The notes beneath the pieces are model-generated. The model saw nothing but the letters and a program-made list of their open reading frames with translations, searched no databases and was not told where the DNA came from. The position numbers and the translations under genes are program-made. Below, piece by piece: positions 33,666 through 43,750 of a DNA stretch of 64,000 bases. Each line of letters begins with the position of its first letter. The first letter of the stretch is position 1. The DNA comes from an uncultured Flavobacteriaceae bacterium (lineage in GTDB: Bacteria > Bacteroidota > Bacteroidia > Flavobacteriales > Flavobacteriaceae). Where the stretch lies: assembly GCA_947486785.1 (NCBI GenBank), contig CANKUU010000019.1, positions 1 to 64,000 on the forward strand, read 5' to 3'.

Positions 33666-34123
33666 TTGTTTAAATAAATCTAAAAATTCCCATTTACTAT
33701 AGGGTAGTTTATAAATATAACTATTGTTTACGATATGATTTTTGTGAGCAATAATTTTTATTTAAATGAAGCCATAACTGTGATATAAGTTTTACCTCTT
33801 TTACTTTCTAAATCAAATATTTTAAAAAAGAATGGCCTGTTTGATGAATTACAGCCCTTGGCAAAAGCTATACAAATGATGTGAAATAATGGCATAAAAG
33901 CGAAAATTTTTGACTTTCGATTTTTGCAAATTATTCATGTTTAAGTCTGGTAAGTAATAAAATTCAGTACCGCTTTATGTTGGCTTATAACTATTAATGC
34001 ATAAGGTGTTACTAGGTATATCCATTCACTTTTATAAATGGTCTACATTGTAACCTATTGTGATGAATTTATTATTCAAGTCTGTCTTAGATTATGCTTA
34101 GGTATGATTAAAAAAATATTGTT
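33666..34123. other. 458-base intergenic region without a supported gene
   Basis: A+T-rich sequence between two leftward genes. Open frames are short (one of about 100 codons on the plus strand overlaps the coding strand of the amidohydrolase gene and is rejected). No hairpin with a U-run or RNA gene was recognised. A promoter for the esterase gene should lie at its left end. Confidence 0.4.
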
Positions 34124-35410
34124 TTACATACCTTCATATTTTTTCGAGTACCTTTTCCAGAGCTCGGTTTGGTGCGTTTCTAAAGAAATAGCTCTACCAT
34201 CAATAAAAGCTTTGGTTAATTTATTGGTGCGCATATCTAAAGCATCTCCCTCAGATATAAATAAAGTTGCACTCTTGCCTATTGCTAATGTGCCATATGT
34301 ATCATCAATGCCCAATATTTTTGCAGTATTTCCAGTGAGCATTTGAACCGCTTTTTCTTTGTCTATTCCTTGACCTACAACTTGACCAGCATAAAAAGGT
34401 AAATTTCTAGTTTGAAAATTTGATGCTTCTCCATTTTGTAACGCAACTAAAAGACCAGCGTCCATTAATAACTTGGGTAGTTTATAAGGCAAGTCGTAGT
34501 CATCATCCTCTAAATTTGGCAAACTATGCGTGTACTTTACTAGAACGGGTATGTTATGTTCTTTTAAAAATTTGGTCACCTTGTGGGCTTGGTAGCCTCC
34601 CACTAGAATAATATCTTTTATGTTAGCCTTTTTGGCAGCTGTTACTGCATCAATAATTTCTTTTTCGCCGTCTGCATAAACATAGAGTTTTTTAGTTGCG
34701 TTAAAAAGACCTTGCATTGCGGCAAAAGCAGGGTTTAATTCTTGCCCTTTACCTGTACCGTAGGCAATAGAATTTTGAATAAAATTACAGAGTTGAGTTA
34801 CTTGTTTTTGGTAATCTTTATTGGGTATTAAGCTTCTGCTATCAGCCATCCGACGGCGTACTCTTTTAAAACTCGATGGCCAATTGACGTGGATACCATC
34901 ATCTAACTTGATCGTGGCATCTTCCCAATTCCAAGCATCAAACTGCACTATAGATGAAGTGCCAGAAATGCGACCTCCTTTTGGGGTTATTTGACCAAGT
35001 AAAACCCCATTTGGGCGCATACTTTCTACTATTTTAGATTCGGCATTATAAGCAATTATACTTCTCACATGAGGTATCATCTCACCAATTTCATCAGAAT
35101 CATTACTAGCACGAACCGCATTTACCTCTATTAATCCTAATTCCTTTACAGGAGCTATAAAACCAGGGTAAACATGTTTGCCCAAAGCGTTTATTATTTT
35201 TCCCTTAGTTTTTACATCGGTACCGATCGCGGTAATTATACCATCTTCGAAAACGATGTTACAGTTTTCAAGTTTAGTGCCATCACCAATATGTGCCGTA
35301 ATACCTGTAATTGAAATAGCTTCGGACTGCTTTACAGCCGGAATTTGCTGTGCCCAACCAAAGCTGTAACTTAGTAGGGCGGTTAGCAGTATAAGGGTTA
35401 TTTTTTTCAT
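34124..35410 (-). CDS. Exported amidohydrolase-family protein lacking the HxH metal motif
   Basis: This 428-residue protein has a signal peptide (MKKITLILLTALLSYSFGWAQ) and the composite beta-sandwich of imidazolonepropionase-like amidohydrolases (NIVFEDGIITAIG; LGIDDTYGTLAIGKSATLFI near the C-terminus). Where active members read PGFxDxHxH, this one has YPGFIAPVKELG, so the two metal-binding His are missing. It is encoded 32 bases downstream of a 983-residue double amidohydrolase. It is more likely a partner, a structural subunit or a dead enzyme than a hydrolase. Family members with intact sites cleave peptides or cyclic amides. Confidence 0.85.
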   Translation of the reverse strand: MKKITLILLTALLSYSFGWAQQIPAVKQSEAISITGITAHIGDGTKLENCNIVFEDGIITAIGTDVKTKGKIINALGKHVYPGFIAPVKELGLIEVNAVRASNDSDEIGEMIPHVRSIIAYNAESKIVESMRPNGVLLGQITPKGGRISGTSSIVQFDAWNWEDATIKLDDGIHVNWPSSFKRVRRRMADSRSLIPNKDYQKQVTQLCNFIQNSIAYGTGKGQELNPAFAAMQGLFNATKKLYVYADGEKEIIDAVTAAKKANIKDIILVGGYQAHKVTKFLKEHNIPVLVKYTHSLPNLEDDDYDLPYKLPKLLMDAGLLVALQNGEASNFQTRNLPFYAGQVVGQGIDKEKAVQMLTGNTAKILGIDDTYGTLAIGKSATLFISEGDALDMRTNKLTKAFIDGRAISLETHQTELWKRYSKKYEGM

Positions 35411-35442
35411 GATTTGTTTTTCTAGTGATAGTAATTAATCTG

Positions 35443-38394
35443 TTATAAAGAATCGCAGGTCATTTGCCTTTTCTTTGCCATTTTTGGGGTTTGGGTTTCT
35501 TTACCTTCTACTTTCTCTTTCATCATCATACGAATAAGTTTTGCCCGCTCTTTTTTTATGACCTCTCGTTGTTGCTTGTCTTTAGTTATATCAAAATAAG
35601 TTGCGCCTTCTATAATTGTTTTTTCTGCTTTGGCATAAACTGATAAGGGGTGGTTAGACCATAAAACCAAATCTGCATCTTTTCCTTCTTTAATACTACC
35701 CACTCGATTATCGATGTGTAAAAGTTTCGCAGGATTTATAGTTACCATTTTCCATGCTTCTAACTCTGTCATTCCCCCATATTTTACAGTTTTTGCGGCT
35801 TCTTGGTTTAACCTGCGCGCCATTTCTGCATCATCACTATTTATTGCAACGGTTATACCCTGTTTCTGCATAATTGCGGCATTGTAAGGTATGGCATCAT
35901 TAACTTCATATTTATAGGCCCACCAGTCACTAAAAGTACCTGCGCCCACCCCATGTTCTTTCATTTTATCAGCAACCTTATAGCCTTCTAAAATATGAGT
36001 AAACGTATTTACTCTAAAATTAAATTTCTCGGCAACTTTCATCATCATATTAATTTCACTTTGTACATAAGAATGACAACTAATAAATCGTTTTCCGTTT
36101 AATATTTCGGCAATTACTTCTAGTTCTTCGTCATACCGATATGGTTGACCACTTTTCTTTTTTGAATCATATTCTTTACCACGCTGAAAGTAATTCATAA
36201 ACACTTGTTCTACTCCCATACGTGTTTGCGGAAAACGAGAAAAACTTTGCCAATTGCTCTGTTTTACATTTTCACCCAAAGCAAATTTTATAAATTTTGG
36301 AGCGTTATCATAAATCATGTTCTCTGGTGAGGCACCCCATTTTAGTTTAAGAATGGCAGATTGCCCGCCAATTGGGTTCGCAGAACCATGCAGTAGTTGT
36401 GCAGAAGTAACACCACCTGCTAATTGGCGATAGATATTAATATCTTCATTATCGATAACATCTTCCATTTTAACTTCAGCAGTTGAGTTATGTCCAGCTT
36501 CATTAATCGCTAATGCCGCAATATGTGTATGTTCGTCAACAATTCCAGCGGTTAAGTGTTTACCAGTAGCATCAATTACTTTTATGTTCGTGCTATTTAG
36601 GTTTTGCCCAATTTTATCAATTTTACCGTTTTTAACGAGAACATCCGTGTTTTTTAATATTCCGGCATCTTCACTCGTCCAAACAGTAGCATTTTTAAAG
36701 AGCATGGTTTCAGGTTTCGGTTGCGATGTGTAACCAAAACCCACATTAGGAAAGGTGATGTCGACAAGCTTAGGCACCCTCTTTTCTTTATCCTTTAAGG
36801 GGGTACTGATAAAACTACTTGTTTTTACGGCTGTAAATTGTGTTTCGTTACCGTTTGGAAGTAATAACTTGCCTTTTATGTTTTCGTCGTTTTTTGTTAA
36901 CAATGCGGTCATTATATAGTATCTCTCACCGTTATCAGTAGAAAAAGAAAGATTAAACCAATTATTAGCATAATTCAATTTTGATTTTAGCTTGTGGGTA
37001 TCTTGTTTAATTTCAACTTTAGGCATTTTTATTTTACCTGAAATCTTCATTTGATAGGTCATTCCTCCAGCTAATAAATTGTATTCCCCACGGATATCTT
37101 TAAGGTTTTTATCTAAAATAACATGCGGCACGCCTTGCACCCAGTTTTCATAAATAGAGGTTTCTTTTTCAAATATATCACCTGAGCTTATCAAAAAATT
37201 TGCTTGGCGACCTATTTTAAGGGTTCCGATACTGGCTGTTTTATTTAAAATAGTAGCGGGTACAGTTGTTAGCGCCTGTAAAGCGGTAGTCTTAGAAAGA
37301 CCGTAGTCAATGGCTTTAATTAATTTTTCTTTAAATTTTGCTGGTGATTTTAAGTCATAAGTGGTTAAACAAAAAGTAACACCGTTTTCAGCAAGAATTT
37401 TGGGATTCGCAGGCGCTTGGTTCCAATGCCGCAAATCTTTTAAAACAATTTTATTTGCTTCAAAAGTATTGGTAACATCATAAGCCTCCGGAAAGTTAAT
37501 GGGCAAAATTAATTTGGCATTTGTAGCTTTTATTTCTGCAACACGTTCATATTCATCACCCCCACCTAAAATAGCGTATTGAATGTCATTCGCATCACCA
37601 ATCTTATCTGCTCTTAGAACGTTGCCTTTATTTTTTGCTTCAAATATCTGCGTTAATTTTTTGTTTTTATTTAACGCTTCTAACGAGCGATCTTTTGTAT
37701 CAGAATTACCTGCAGCGTACCATTTGGCGTCAGAATACATTTGTCTAAGTAAGGCCATCGCCCCCATTAAAGACGTCGGATAAGCCTGTGATTTTAAAAC
37801 ACTTTTTGAAAATGATAGATACTGCGCCGAGGCATCATCAAGCACTCTATTTGCATCACTACCCGCGTTATTTAGTGCGACTAAAACGCCAGTACCTCTA
37901 ACAATACCATCATGTATATGCGAGTTTACAACCCCAAACCCAGCATTTAATAGTGCTTCTGCTTCTTTTAAATCATATTTAAACGTATCGATAGCCCTAT
38001 TTTCTGGCATAATATGGTCGTTCCAATAAAAACCTTCGCGACTACTTTCATATTGGGCTGTTCTACCACCACCGAGTTTTCTTTTGGCTTGTTCAACACC
38101 GAATTTAGAGTAGATATCTATAAACGAAGGATAAATAGATTTCCCGTTTAAGTCAATTATTATTGTATTTTTTGGAAGATTTACCACTTCTGCTACTTGC
38201 TTTACTTTGCCATTTTGAATAAGTAACGTACCCTTATCAATAATTTGCGTAGGGGTAACGTAGATTTTGGCGTTGGTAAAGGCAGTATAATTGTTATTTT
38301 TAGATTTCACTCCATCATTTTCGGGAAAGTAATCCTGAGCAAATAAAGCGCTACTACACCATAAAATGTGAAGTACTAGAAGTCTAATTTTCAT
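35443..38394 (-). CDS. Exported double-domain amidohydrolase (N-half degenerate, C-half intact)
   Basis: This 983-residue exported protein (signal MKIRLLVLHILWCSSALFAQ) holds two amidohydrolase-like units. The N-terminal half has the fold strands (LLIQNGKVKQVAEV; SIGTLKIGRQANFLIS) but reads YPSFIDIYSKFG where metal His are expected. The C-terminal half keeps them: GIVDEHTHIAAL near 625, HSYVQ near 773, THILEG near 798 and NSDDAE near 850, then GSIKEGKDADLVLW. Thus only the C-half should be catalytic, probably on dipeptides or similar amides in the periplasm. The following 428-residue gene looks like a third, inactive copy. The C-terminus is lysine/methionine-rich. Confidence 0.87.
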   Translation of the reverse strand: MKIRLLVLHILWCSSALFAQDYFPENDGVKSKNNNYTAFTNAKIYVTPTQIIDKGTLLIQNGKVKQVAEVVNLPKNTIIIDLNGKSIYPSFIDIYSKFGVEQAKRKLGGGRTAQYESSREGFYWNDHIMPENRAIDTFKYDLKEAEALLNAGFGVVNSHIHDGIVRGTGVLVALNNAGSDANRVLDDASAQYLSFSKSVLKSQAYPTSLMGAMALLRQMYSDAKWYAAGNSDTKDRSLEALNKNKKLTQIFEAKNKGNVLRADKIGDANDIQYAILGGGDEYERVAEIKATNAKLILPINFPEAYDVTNTFEANKIVLKDLRHWNQAPANPKILAENGVTFCLTTYDLKSPAKFKEKLIKAIDYGLSKTTALQALTTVPATILNKTASIGTLKIGRQANFLISSGDIFEKETSIYENWVQGVPHVILDKNLKDIRGEYNLLAGGMTYQMKISGKIKMPKVEIKQDTHKLKSKLNYANNWFNLSFSTDNGERYYIMTALLTKNDENIKGKLLLPNGNETQFTAVKTSSFISTPLKDKEKRVPKLVDITFPNVGFGYTSQPKPETMLFKNATVWTSEDAGILKNTDVLVKNGKIDKIGQNLNSTNIKVIDATGKHLTAGIVDEHTHIAALAINEAGHNSTAEVKMEDVIDNEDINIYRQLAGGVTSAQLLHGSANPIGGQSAILKLKWGASPENMIYDNAPKFIKFALGENVKQSNWQSFSRFPQTRMGVEQVFMNYFQRGKEYDSKKKSGQPYRYDEELEVIAEILNGKRFISCHSYVQSEINMMMKVAEKFNFRVNTFTHILEGYKVADKMKEHGVGAGTFSDWWAYKYEVNDAIPYNAAIMQKQGITVAINSDDAEMARRLNQEAAKTVKYGGMTELEAWKMVTINPAKLLHIDNRVGSIKEGKDADLVLWSNHPLSVYAKAEKTIIEGATYFDITKDKQQREVIKKERAKLIRMMMKEKVEGKETQTPKMAKKRQMTCDSL

Positions 38395-38681
38395 AAGAAA
38401 GGTATAAATTTAATAATGCATTAAAAGTAAGAAAGTTGAAAAGAGTTTTACTTTAAATAATGATAATTAATTCAGTTTTAGGGTCGAAATTTAGTAAAAA
38501 AGGGCGAAATTTTTAATAAAACGTTTTGTGCCATTTAATTTGCTAGCGGTTTAAGTTTAAAATGCCTTTTTTAGTTTTATCGTCAGTTAAATTATTTCAA
38601 ATAAAATAAAAAATGTAACGATACTGCAATAGACCTTGATCGCTATTAAAATAACCCTCATTTTTTTTAGATAGCAAGTGT

Positions 38682-39770
38682 TTACCTATTTCTAGTTGCT
38701 ATTACAAGCGGATATTTTTTATGATAGGCAACCATTAGCTTTACCACTCGACTATAACTTTTAACGCCATCGGCTTGCTTATTCGCTTTTAAAAAAGTGC
38801 TGAAAATTTCTTTAAAAATAGGTTCAAACGGATTTTTGTAAGTGTCATGATAATCTTTTAGCTCTTGGTAGTTTTTTTTAACTCCTTCATTAATCGAATT
38901 ATATAATTTGTTCGCCGCAGTTTCGTCAACGGTGTAAACAGCATTTAAACAATAACTAAGAGCATACGCACTAGCCGCATATTGAAAATATAAATCTGAA
39001 TTTTTTGTAGTAACCAAATAGCCAATGAGGTTAGTTTCATTTTCTGCTGAATAGCCAATTTGGTGGCCAATTTCGTGTGCAGCAACTACCGGAAACCTAA
39101 AAAGGGGTGTTTTACCGTTAACAATGGCTTCATTTGTAAACGGATTTAAGTAGCCTCCGATTCCCATGTAGCTTGAAATATTGCTAAACATTGATTTCTT
39201 TATATTTGGCTTTGGGTACTTAAAAATAGGCGTATGCTTCTCTAATACTTGGTAATTTAAAATGGTTTTTTCAATAATTTCATTTTTCGAATAGGGCACT
39301 TTAACCATTTCAGAGCTGTCTTTGGTAATGCTATATTGTAAGGTGTTGGTTTTAAGAACAAGATCTTTAGTAAGTTTTTTAATTTCTGAAATAGTTACAC
39401 TTTTGCCAATATCAAGCGTATCTGAAAGTGGTTTTCTGTAATAGTTGAGGCCCCAAACAAAATAAAATGTAAAGTAAAAAACAGCTAGCACCAAACCCAC
39501 ATCTCGCAAAAACACAAATGGTTGATTTTTAATTTTTTTACGTTGTTTAATAAGATATCTGATGCCTAAAAAAACTAAGGAAGTATATATAATTTCACCT
39601 ACGGGAAAAGTAACCCATCCAAATAAACTTCTAAAAAACAGACCCACATAAGGATAAATGCTTGTACTGTAGTACGTTTCCACCCAATCTGGATGTTGTG
39701 CTAACCATTGCACTAACCATACTTGAGGTAGTAGGGTAAGAGCGATAATGTTTCTTAGTTTATTTTTCAA
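38682..39770 (-). CDS. DUF3810 membrane protein with HExxH putative zinc-protease motif
   Basis: This 362-residue protein has two to three hydrophobic spans in its first 120 residues and then a soluble domain. The domain carries AAHEIGHQIGYSAENETN, a HExxH zinc site with a downstream Glu-rich helix, in the manner of zincin proteases. DUF3810 is found in Bacteroidota and Firmicutes without a proven substrate. The gene is divergent from pepD. A TAAATTTG -7-like element lies upstream at 39797-39804. Confidence 0.85.
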   Translation of the reverse strand: MKNKLRNIIALTLLPQVWLVQWLAQHPDWVETYYSTSIYPYVGLFFRSLFGWVTFPVGEIIYTSLVFLGIRYLIKQRKKIKNQPFVFLRDVGLVLAVFYFTFYFVWGLNYYRKPLSDTLDIGKSVTISEIKKLTKDLVLKTNTLQYSITKDSSEMVKVPYSKNEIIEKTILNYQVLEKHTPIFKYPKPNIKKSMFSNISSYMGIGGYLNPFTNEAIVNGKTPLFRFPVVAAHEIGHQIGYSAENETNLIGYLVTTKNSDLYFQYAASAYALSYCLNAVYTVDETAANKLYNSINEGVKKNYQELKDYHDTYKNPFEPIFKEIFSTFLKANKQADGVKSYSRVVKLMVAYHKKYPLVIATRNR

Positions 39771-39836
39771 AAAAGAGGTGGTGCTAATTTTACATTCAAA
39801 TTTACCAATAATTAATGATACTAATTTTTGAGGTCG

Positions 39837-39844
39837 TATTTTTG
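39837..39844 (+). promoter_or_regulatory. Candidate -7 element (TATTTTTG) for pepD
   Basis: TATTTTTG fits TAnnTTTG and lies 17 bases before the pepD ATG at 39862. No TTG at the standard -33 distance. Confidence 0.35.
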
Positions 39845-39861
39845 AGCAAAATTAAATTTTT

Positions 39862-41322
39862 ATGAGTACTGAAATAAGAGCTTTGTCGCCAAAGGCAATA
39901 TGGAACAAATTTGCAGATTTAAATGCGGTTCCACGACCTTCTAAAAAAGAAGAACGCATAATTGAATTTATGGTAGATTTTGGTAAAAATTTACAACTAG
40001 AGACCTTTGTTGATAGTGTTGGAAATGTGATTATTAGAAAAAACGCAACAACAGGCATGGAAGATAGAAAATGCGTTACTCTACAATCGCATTTAGACAT
40101 GGTGCATCAAAAAAATAATGATCTTGATTTTGATTTTGAGAAGCAAGGTATTGAAATGTATGTTGATGAAGACTGGGTAAGAGCTAAGGGTACTACATTG
40201 GGAGCTGATAATGGCATGGGCGTTGCCGCAATTATGGCTTTATTAGAGGCTACCGATATTCCTCATCCGCCTTTAGAAGCATTGTTTACCATTGATGAAG
40301 AAACAGGTATGACGGGTGCTATGGGGCTTGAAGCAGGTGTGCTAAAAGGTGAAATACTATTAAATTTAGATACCGAAGAGGATGATGAAATAGATATAGG
40401 TTGTGCAGGAGGGATTGATGTAACAGCTACCAGAAGTTACCATATAAACCCTGTACCAATCGATGTAAAAGCATTCGTGGTTACGGTTAAAGGGCTAACA
40501 GGCGGACATAGTGGTATGGATATTAATAAAGGATTAGGAAATGCGAATAAAATTATGAACCGCTTATTGTACCATGCGTCATTAGAGTATTCTGTGCGAA
40601 TTGCAATGATTGATGGAGGAAGCCTTCGCAATGCTATACCAAGGGAGAGCAAAGCACTTATTGTAGTGCCCTTAAAACAGATTATGAATTTTGAGAATTA
40701 TTTTTTTCAACTAGCTACAACAATTAAAGATGAACTTTCGATTTTAGAGCCTAATCTAAATATTAGCTTAGTTTCAAATGCTTTGCCCGAAAATGTAATG
40801 GATATAAAATCTCAAGATAAATTGCTGAAATGTGTATATGCTGCCCATAATGGTGTTTATGCTATGAGTGCGGCTATTCCAGATCTTGTAGAAACTTCAA
40901 ATAATATAGCCCGAGTTATTGTAAAAGGGGGTGAAATAAAAGTAGGGTGCTTAACGAGATCTTCTGTAAACACGGCTAAGATGGATTTAGCAGAAGTTTT
41001 AAAGTCTACTTTTGAATTAGGGGGATTTGAAGTAAATTTTGATGGAGACTATCCCGGATGGAATCCAAATCCGAATTCAGTAATTCTTCAAGTTCTTAAA
41101 GCGAAATATGAAACTATTTTTAATGAAAAACCAAATGTAGTGGCCTGTCATGCTGGCTTAGAATGTGGTATATTGGGTAAAAACTATCCAGAAATGGATA
41201 TGATTAGTTTTGGTCCTACAATAAGAGGAGCACATTCACCTGATGAGCGGGTGCAGATATCTTCTGTTCAAAAATTCTGGAAGTTTTTGCTTGCTATTTT
41301 AGCAGATAGCCCCAAGGCTTAA
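39862..41322 (+). CDS. pepD: Aminoacyl-histidine dipeptidase (M20/PepD family)
   Basis: This 486-residue M20-family metallopeptidase splits Xaa-His dipeptides such as carnosine. The di-zinc site is visible as LQSHLDMVHQ, GADNGMGVAAIMALL (bridging Asp), DEETGMTGA (catalytic Glu) and LNLDTEEDDEIDIGCAGG, with HAGLECGIL and GAHSPDERV near the C-terminus. No signal peptide, so cytoplasmic. An intrinsic terminator follows 6 bases after the stop. Confidence 0.95.
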   Translation: MSTEIRALSPKAIWNKFADLNAVPRPSKKEERIIEFMVDFGKNLQLETFVDSVGNVIIRKNATTGMEDRKCVTLQSHLDMVHQKNNDLDFDFEKQGIEMYVDEDWVRAKGTTLGADNGMGVAAIMALLEATDIPHPPLEALFTIDEETGMTGAMGLEAGVLKGEILLNLDTEEDDEIDIGCAGGIDVTATRSYHINPVPIDVKAFVVTVKGLTGGHSGMDINKGLGNANKIMNRLLYHASLEYSVRIAMIDGGSLRNAIPRESKALIVVPLKQIMNFENYFFQLATTIKDELSILEPNLNISLVSNALPENVMDIKSQDKLLKCVYAAHNGVYAMSAAIPDLVETSNNIARVIVKGGEIKVGCLTRSSVNTAKMDLAEVLKSTFELGGFEVNFDGDYPGWNPNPNSVILQVLKAKYETIFNEKPNVVACHAGLECGILGKNYPEMDMISFGPTIRGAHSPDERVQISSVQKFWKFLLAILADSPKA

Positions 41323-41327
41323 AAAAT

Positions 41328-41354
41328 AAGAGGCTGCTTTTTACACAGCCTCTT
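41328..41354 (+). terminator. Intrinsic terminator of pepD
   Basis: AAGAGGCTG and CAGCCTCTT form a 9-bp stem around a 9-base loop, followed by TTTTATAT; 6 bases after the pepD stop. Confidence 0.9.
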
Positions 41355-41358
41355 TTAT

Positions 41359-41954
41359 ATAACTCGCAGTATATAAATTGGTTCTGTTAAAAAGGTTTTT
41401 AAGAAGTAATAAAACATGATTTTTAAAATTTTGGCACAGTACTCCCGATACTCAGATATTCTTTTTTCAGAAGCTCATAGTTTTATTAAATTTAAGACCA
41501 TAACAGGTTCAAAATAAATATTTTGGGTTATTAAAAATCTAATTTTCTTATTTTGATTTCTACTAGGGTTAACGCAGTTTTTTCCTACAAATTATGTTTT
41601 TTAGATAAACTACACCTAAAAAGATAACTATTCGTTTAACGGTTAATAGCTCTTTTTTAATTAGGCGTACTATTCGTTAATTAAAAAGAGGTTTTCTATA
41701 GTATATAGTTGTTTAAAGAGGTTTTTACCTGATGCTTTAATTTTGTAATATATTGGTTACAAAATTGGTAGAACTAGGCGATTTAATTTACTAGGGAATA
41801 AACACGAGAAGAAAACTAGAAGTTCATCGATTAATAGCTTTAAAAAAGACTCAAATTTTAAAGCTTTACCCTTGGATAAAGAGAATGTATTAAACCATTT
41901 AGCTGGGGAATAAATTTTTATGATATTGCAACAAATTACTTGTGTTTGTTAAAA
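41359..41954. other. About 600 bases without a supported gene
   Basis: The only notable run is a 54-codon open stretch on the plus strand (41749-41913), ending KALPLDKENVLNHLAGE. It has no ATG and no recognised homology, so it is at most the remnant of a gene. The rest is A+T-rich with no structured RNA that I can identify. Confidence 0.4.
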
Positions 41955-41982
41955 AAAAATCACGCCAATCGGCGTGATTTTT
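41955..41982. terminator. Intrinsic terminator of the cyclophilin-FKBP gene
   Basis: AAAAATCACGCC and GGCGTGATTTTT form a 12-bp stem around AATC, with a long U-run on the minus strand. It lies 18 bases past the stop at 42001. Confidence 0.9.
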
Positions 41983-42000
41983 AATTTTATACAGCTCTTT

Positions 42001-43146
42001 TTATTTTCTTAAACTAGTAATCTCTATATCAAAAACTAAATCTGCATTTGGTGGAATTGGACCACCGCCTTGCTCACCATAACCTAAGTGTGGAGGAACA
42101 AAAATTCTAATTTTATCGCCAATTTTCATTGTTAATAAACCTTCACGAAACCCTGCGGCTAAACCAGCATCAGGACTGTAATGCATTAGTGCAGGTGAGT
42201 AGTTACCTCGGTGCATTCTATCAATTTCTTCAAAGTTTCCGTATTTCTCTGCGATGCCTCTTTCACTAGTGTCAAATAAAGTTCCGTTTTCTAAGAAGCC
42301 TGCATAGTTTACCAATACTTGCGATCCTATTCTTATTTTTTCACCTTTTGCATCATTAATTACCAGTATTCTTAAACCTGATGGCAATAGTTTTGCTTTG
42401 CTTTTTTGTTCAATTATTTCTGCCGCTAATTTTTCTTTTACCTTTTTCGCAGCTTCCATTCTTGCTTGTTTTTCTTTTTCTAGAGCTGCTAATCGCTCTC
42501 CCTCGTTTGCAAAGAACTCAGTTATTACTGCAACTGCATCAAATTTTTCAGCATCTTTTCCATTTCGAATAATTTCAACAGTATTCATCACAACATCATC
42601 AAGAGGCTTGTTTCTTTCACCAACAGGAATATTTGCAATTGAATCTACCACGTCAAGACCAACGACAACTTCTCCGAAAATAGAATGCTTGCCATTTAAC
42701 CAAGGAGTTGGCGCATGTGTTATAAAAAATTGGCTTCCGTTGGTATTTGGCTGGCCGGGGTTAGCCATTGAAATAAGCCCTTTTCTATCATGCATTAAAG
42801 AATCGTTAAACTCATCAATGATTTTATAACCTGGGCCACCTTGTCCAGACCCTAAAGGATCTCCACCTTGAATCATAAAATCCTTCATTACACGGTGAAA
42901 AGTTAATCCATTATAGTATTTTTTCCCTTTATATGCATCACTTACAAAGGTGCTAGTACCCTCTGCGAGGGTAATAAAGTTTGCAACGGTTACAGGCGTT
43001 TTTAGGTATTCAAGTTTTACAACAATAGCACCTTTTGAAGTTTGAATGTCGGCAAATACGCCATCGCCCAATTCAGGATACTTATTTGATGTACAGCCTA
43101 GTAAGGCAAAAAAAAGTAGAAATGCTAAAACATGTATTTTTTTCAT
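42001..43146 (-). CDS. Peptidyl-prolyl isomerase lipoprotein, cyclophilin-FKBP fusion
   Basis: This 381-residue lipoprotein ([20 protein letters not shown]) combines two unrelated prolyl isomerase folds. An N-terminal cyclophilin (about 30-200: [37 protein letters not shown]) is joined by a charged helix (about 210-255) to a C-terminal FKBP domain ([38 protein letters not shown]). Such enzymes help fold outer-membrane or secreted proteins in the periplasm. It is 55 bases downstream of gldI, another isomerase lipoprotein, and ends in a good terminator. Confidence 0.93.
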   Translation of the reverse strand: MKKIHVLAFLLFFALLGCTSNKYPELGDGVFADIQTSKGAIVVKLEYLKTPVTVANFITLAEGTSTFVSDAYKGKKYYNGLTFHRVMKDFMIQGGDPLGSGQGGPGYKIIDEFNDSLMHDRKGLISMANPGQPNTNGSQFFITHAPTPWLNGKHSIFGEVVVGLDVVDSIANIPVGERNKPLDDVVMNTVEIIRNGKDAEKFDAVAVITEFFANEGERLAALEKEKQARMEAAKKVKEKLAAEIIEQKSKAKLLPSGLRILVINDAKGEKIRIGSQVLVNYAGFLENGTLFDTSERGIAEKYGNFEEIDRMHRGNYSPALMHYSPDAGLAAGFREGLLTMKIGDKIRIFVPPHLGYGEQGGGPIPPNADLVFDIEITSLRK

Positions 43147-43201
43147 TGGTTTTGTTTTGGGGTTGTAATTGTTATTGATTTATTTATAATATTTTTTGAA
43201 T

Positions 43202-43750
43202 TTAGATACTGTCTCTTTCTTTTTCAATCTTTAAGATAGCAACAGTTGCCTTTAAAGGCATATTAATGTCTATTTTATTTCCATCACCTGGTACACCGTA
43301 AGCTAATGAAGAGGGAAATAAAAAAGTTGCAGTTTCATTTTCTTTTAAGAGTTTAACTGCATTTCTAAGACCTATAAAAAGTTCTTGTTTATCAACTTTG
43401 TATTTAAATATGCCGATATCTTTCATGCGATAAATGGTATCGTTGGTTAAAGTCGAAATATTGTAAGTCATGGTAACTAAATCATCAGGTTGTGCTGTTT
43501 CTGCGGTATTGTCACTATTTTTTTTATTGTAATAATACCATGATCCAGTAGTGCTTTGATGGTATTTTTTTGTAGAATCTTTTGCAATAATTGCTTGAAT
43601 TAAATTTTCTTCGGCAGCAAGCAATTTCCGACTACGTTCAATAGCCATTTGATTTGCACTACTCATATTTCTTTTAACAGCTCGCCTAGGTTTAGGCCCT
43701 TCACAAGCTAAAAACAAGGAAATTAATACGATGTAAACAAAATACTTCAT
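43202..43750 (-). CDS. gldI: Gliding-motility-associated FKBP-type isomerase lipoprotein GldI
   Basis: This 182-residue lipoprotein (signal ending SLFLACEGPKPRR) has an FKBP fold: DDLVTMTYNISTLTNDTIY, ELFIGLRNAVKLLKENE, FLFPSSLAYGVPGDG and PLKATVAILKI. The N-terminal helix and the family length match GldI, which in Flavobacterium johnsoniae is needed for gliding and is thought to fold other Gld proteins. It overlaps the DHH phosphoesterase gene by 4 bases (ATGA). The presence of GldI does not prove that the organism glides. Confidence 0.88.
   Translation of the reverse strand: MKYFVYIVLISLFLACEGPKPRRAVKRNMSSANQMAIERSRKLLAAEENLIQAIIAKDSTKKYHQSTTGSWYYYNKKNSDNTAETAQPDDLVTMTYNISTLTNDTIYRMKDIGIFKYKVDKQELFIGLRNAVKLLKENETATFLFPSSLAYGVPGDGNKIDINMPLKATVAILKIEKERDSI

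Noticed and set aside
41749-41913. 54-codon open run on the plus strand ending KALPLDKENVLNHLAGE
   Set aside because: No ATG, no homology that I recognise, and such a run is not rare over six frames of 600 bases; kept only as a note in the intergenic entry.
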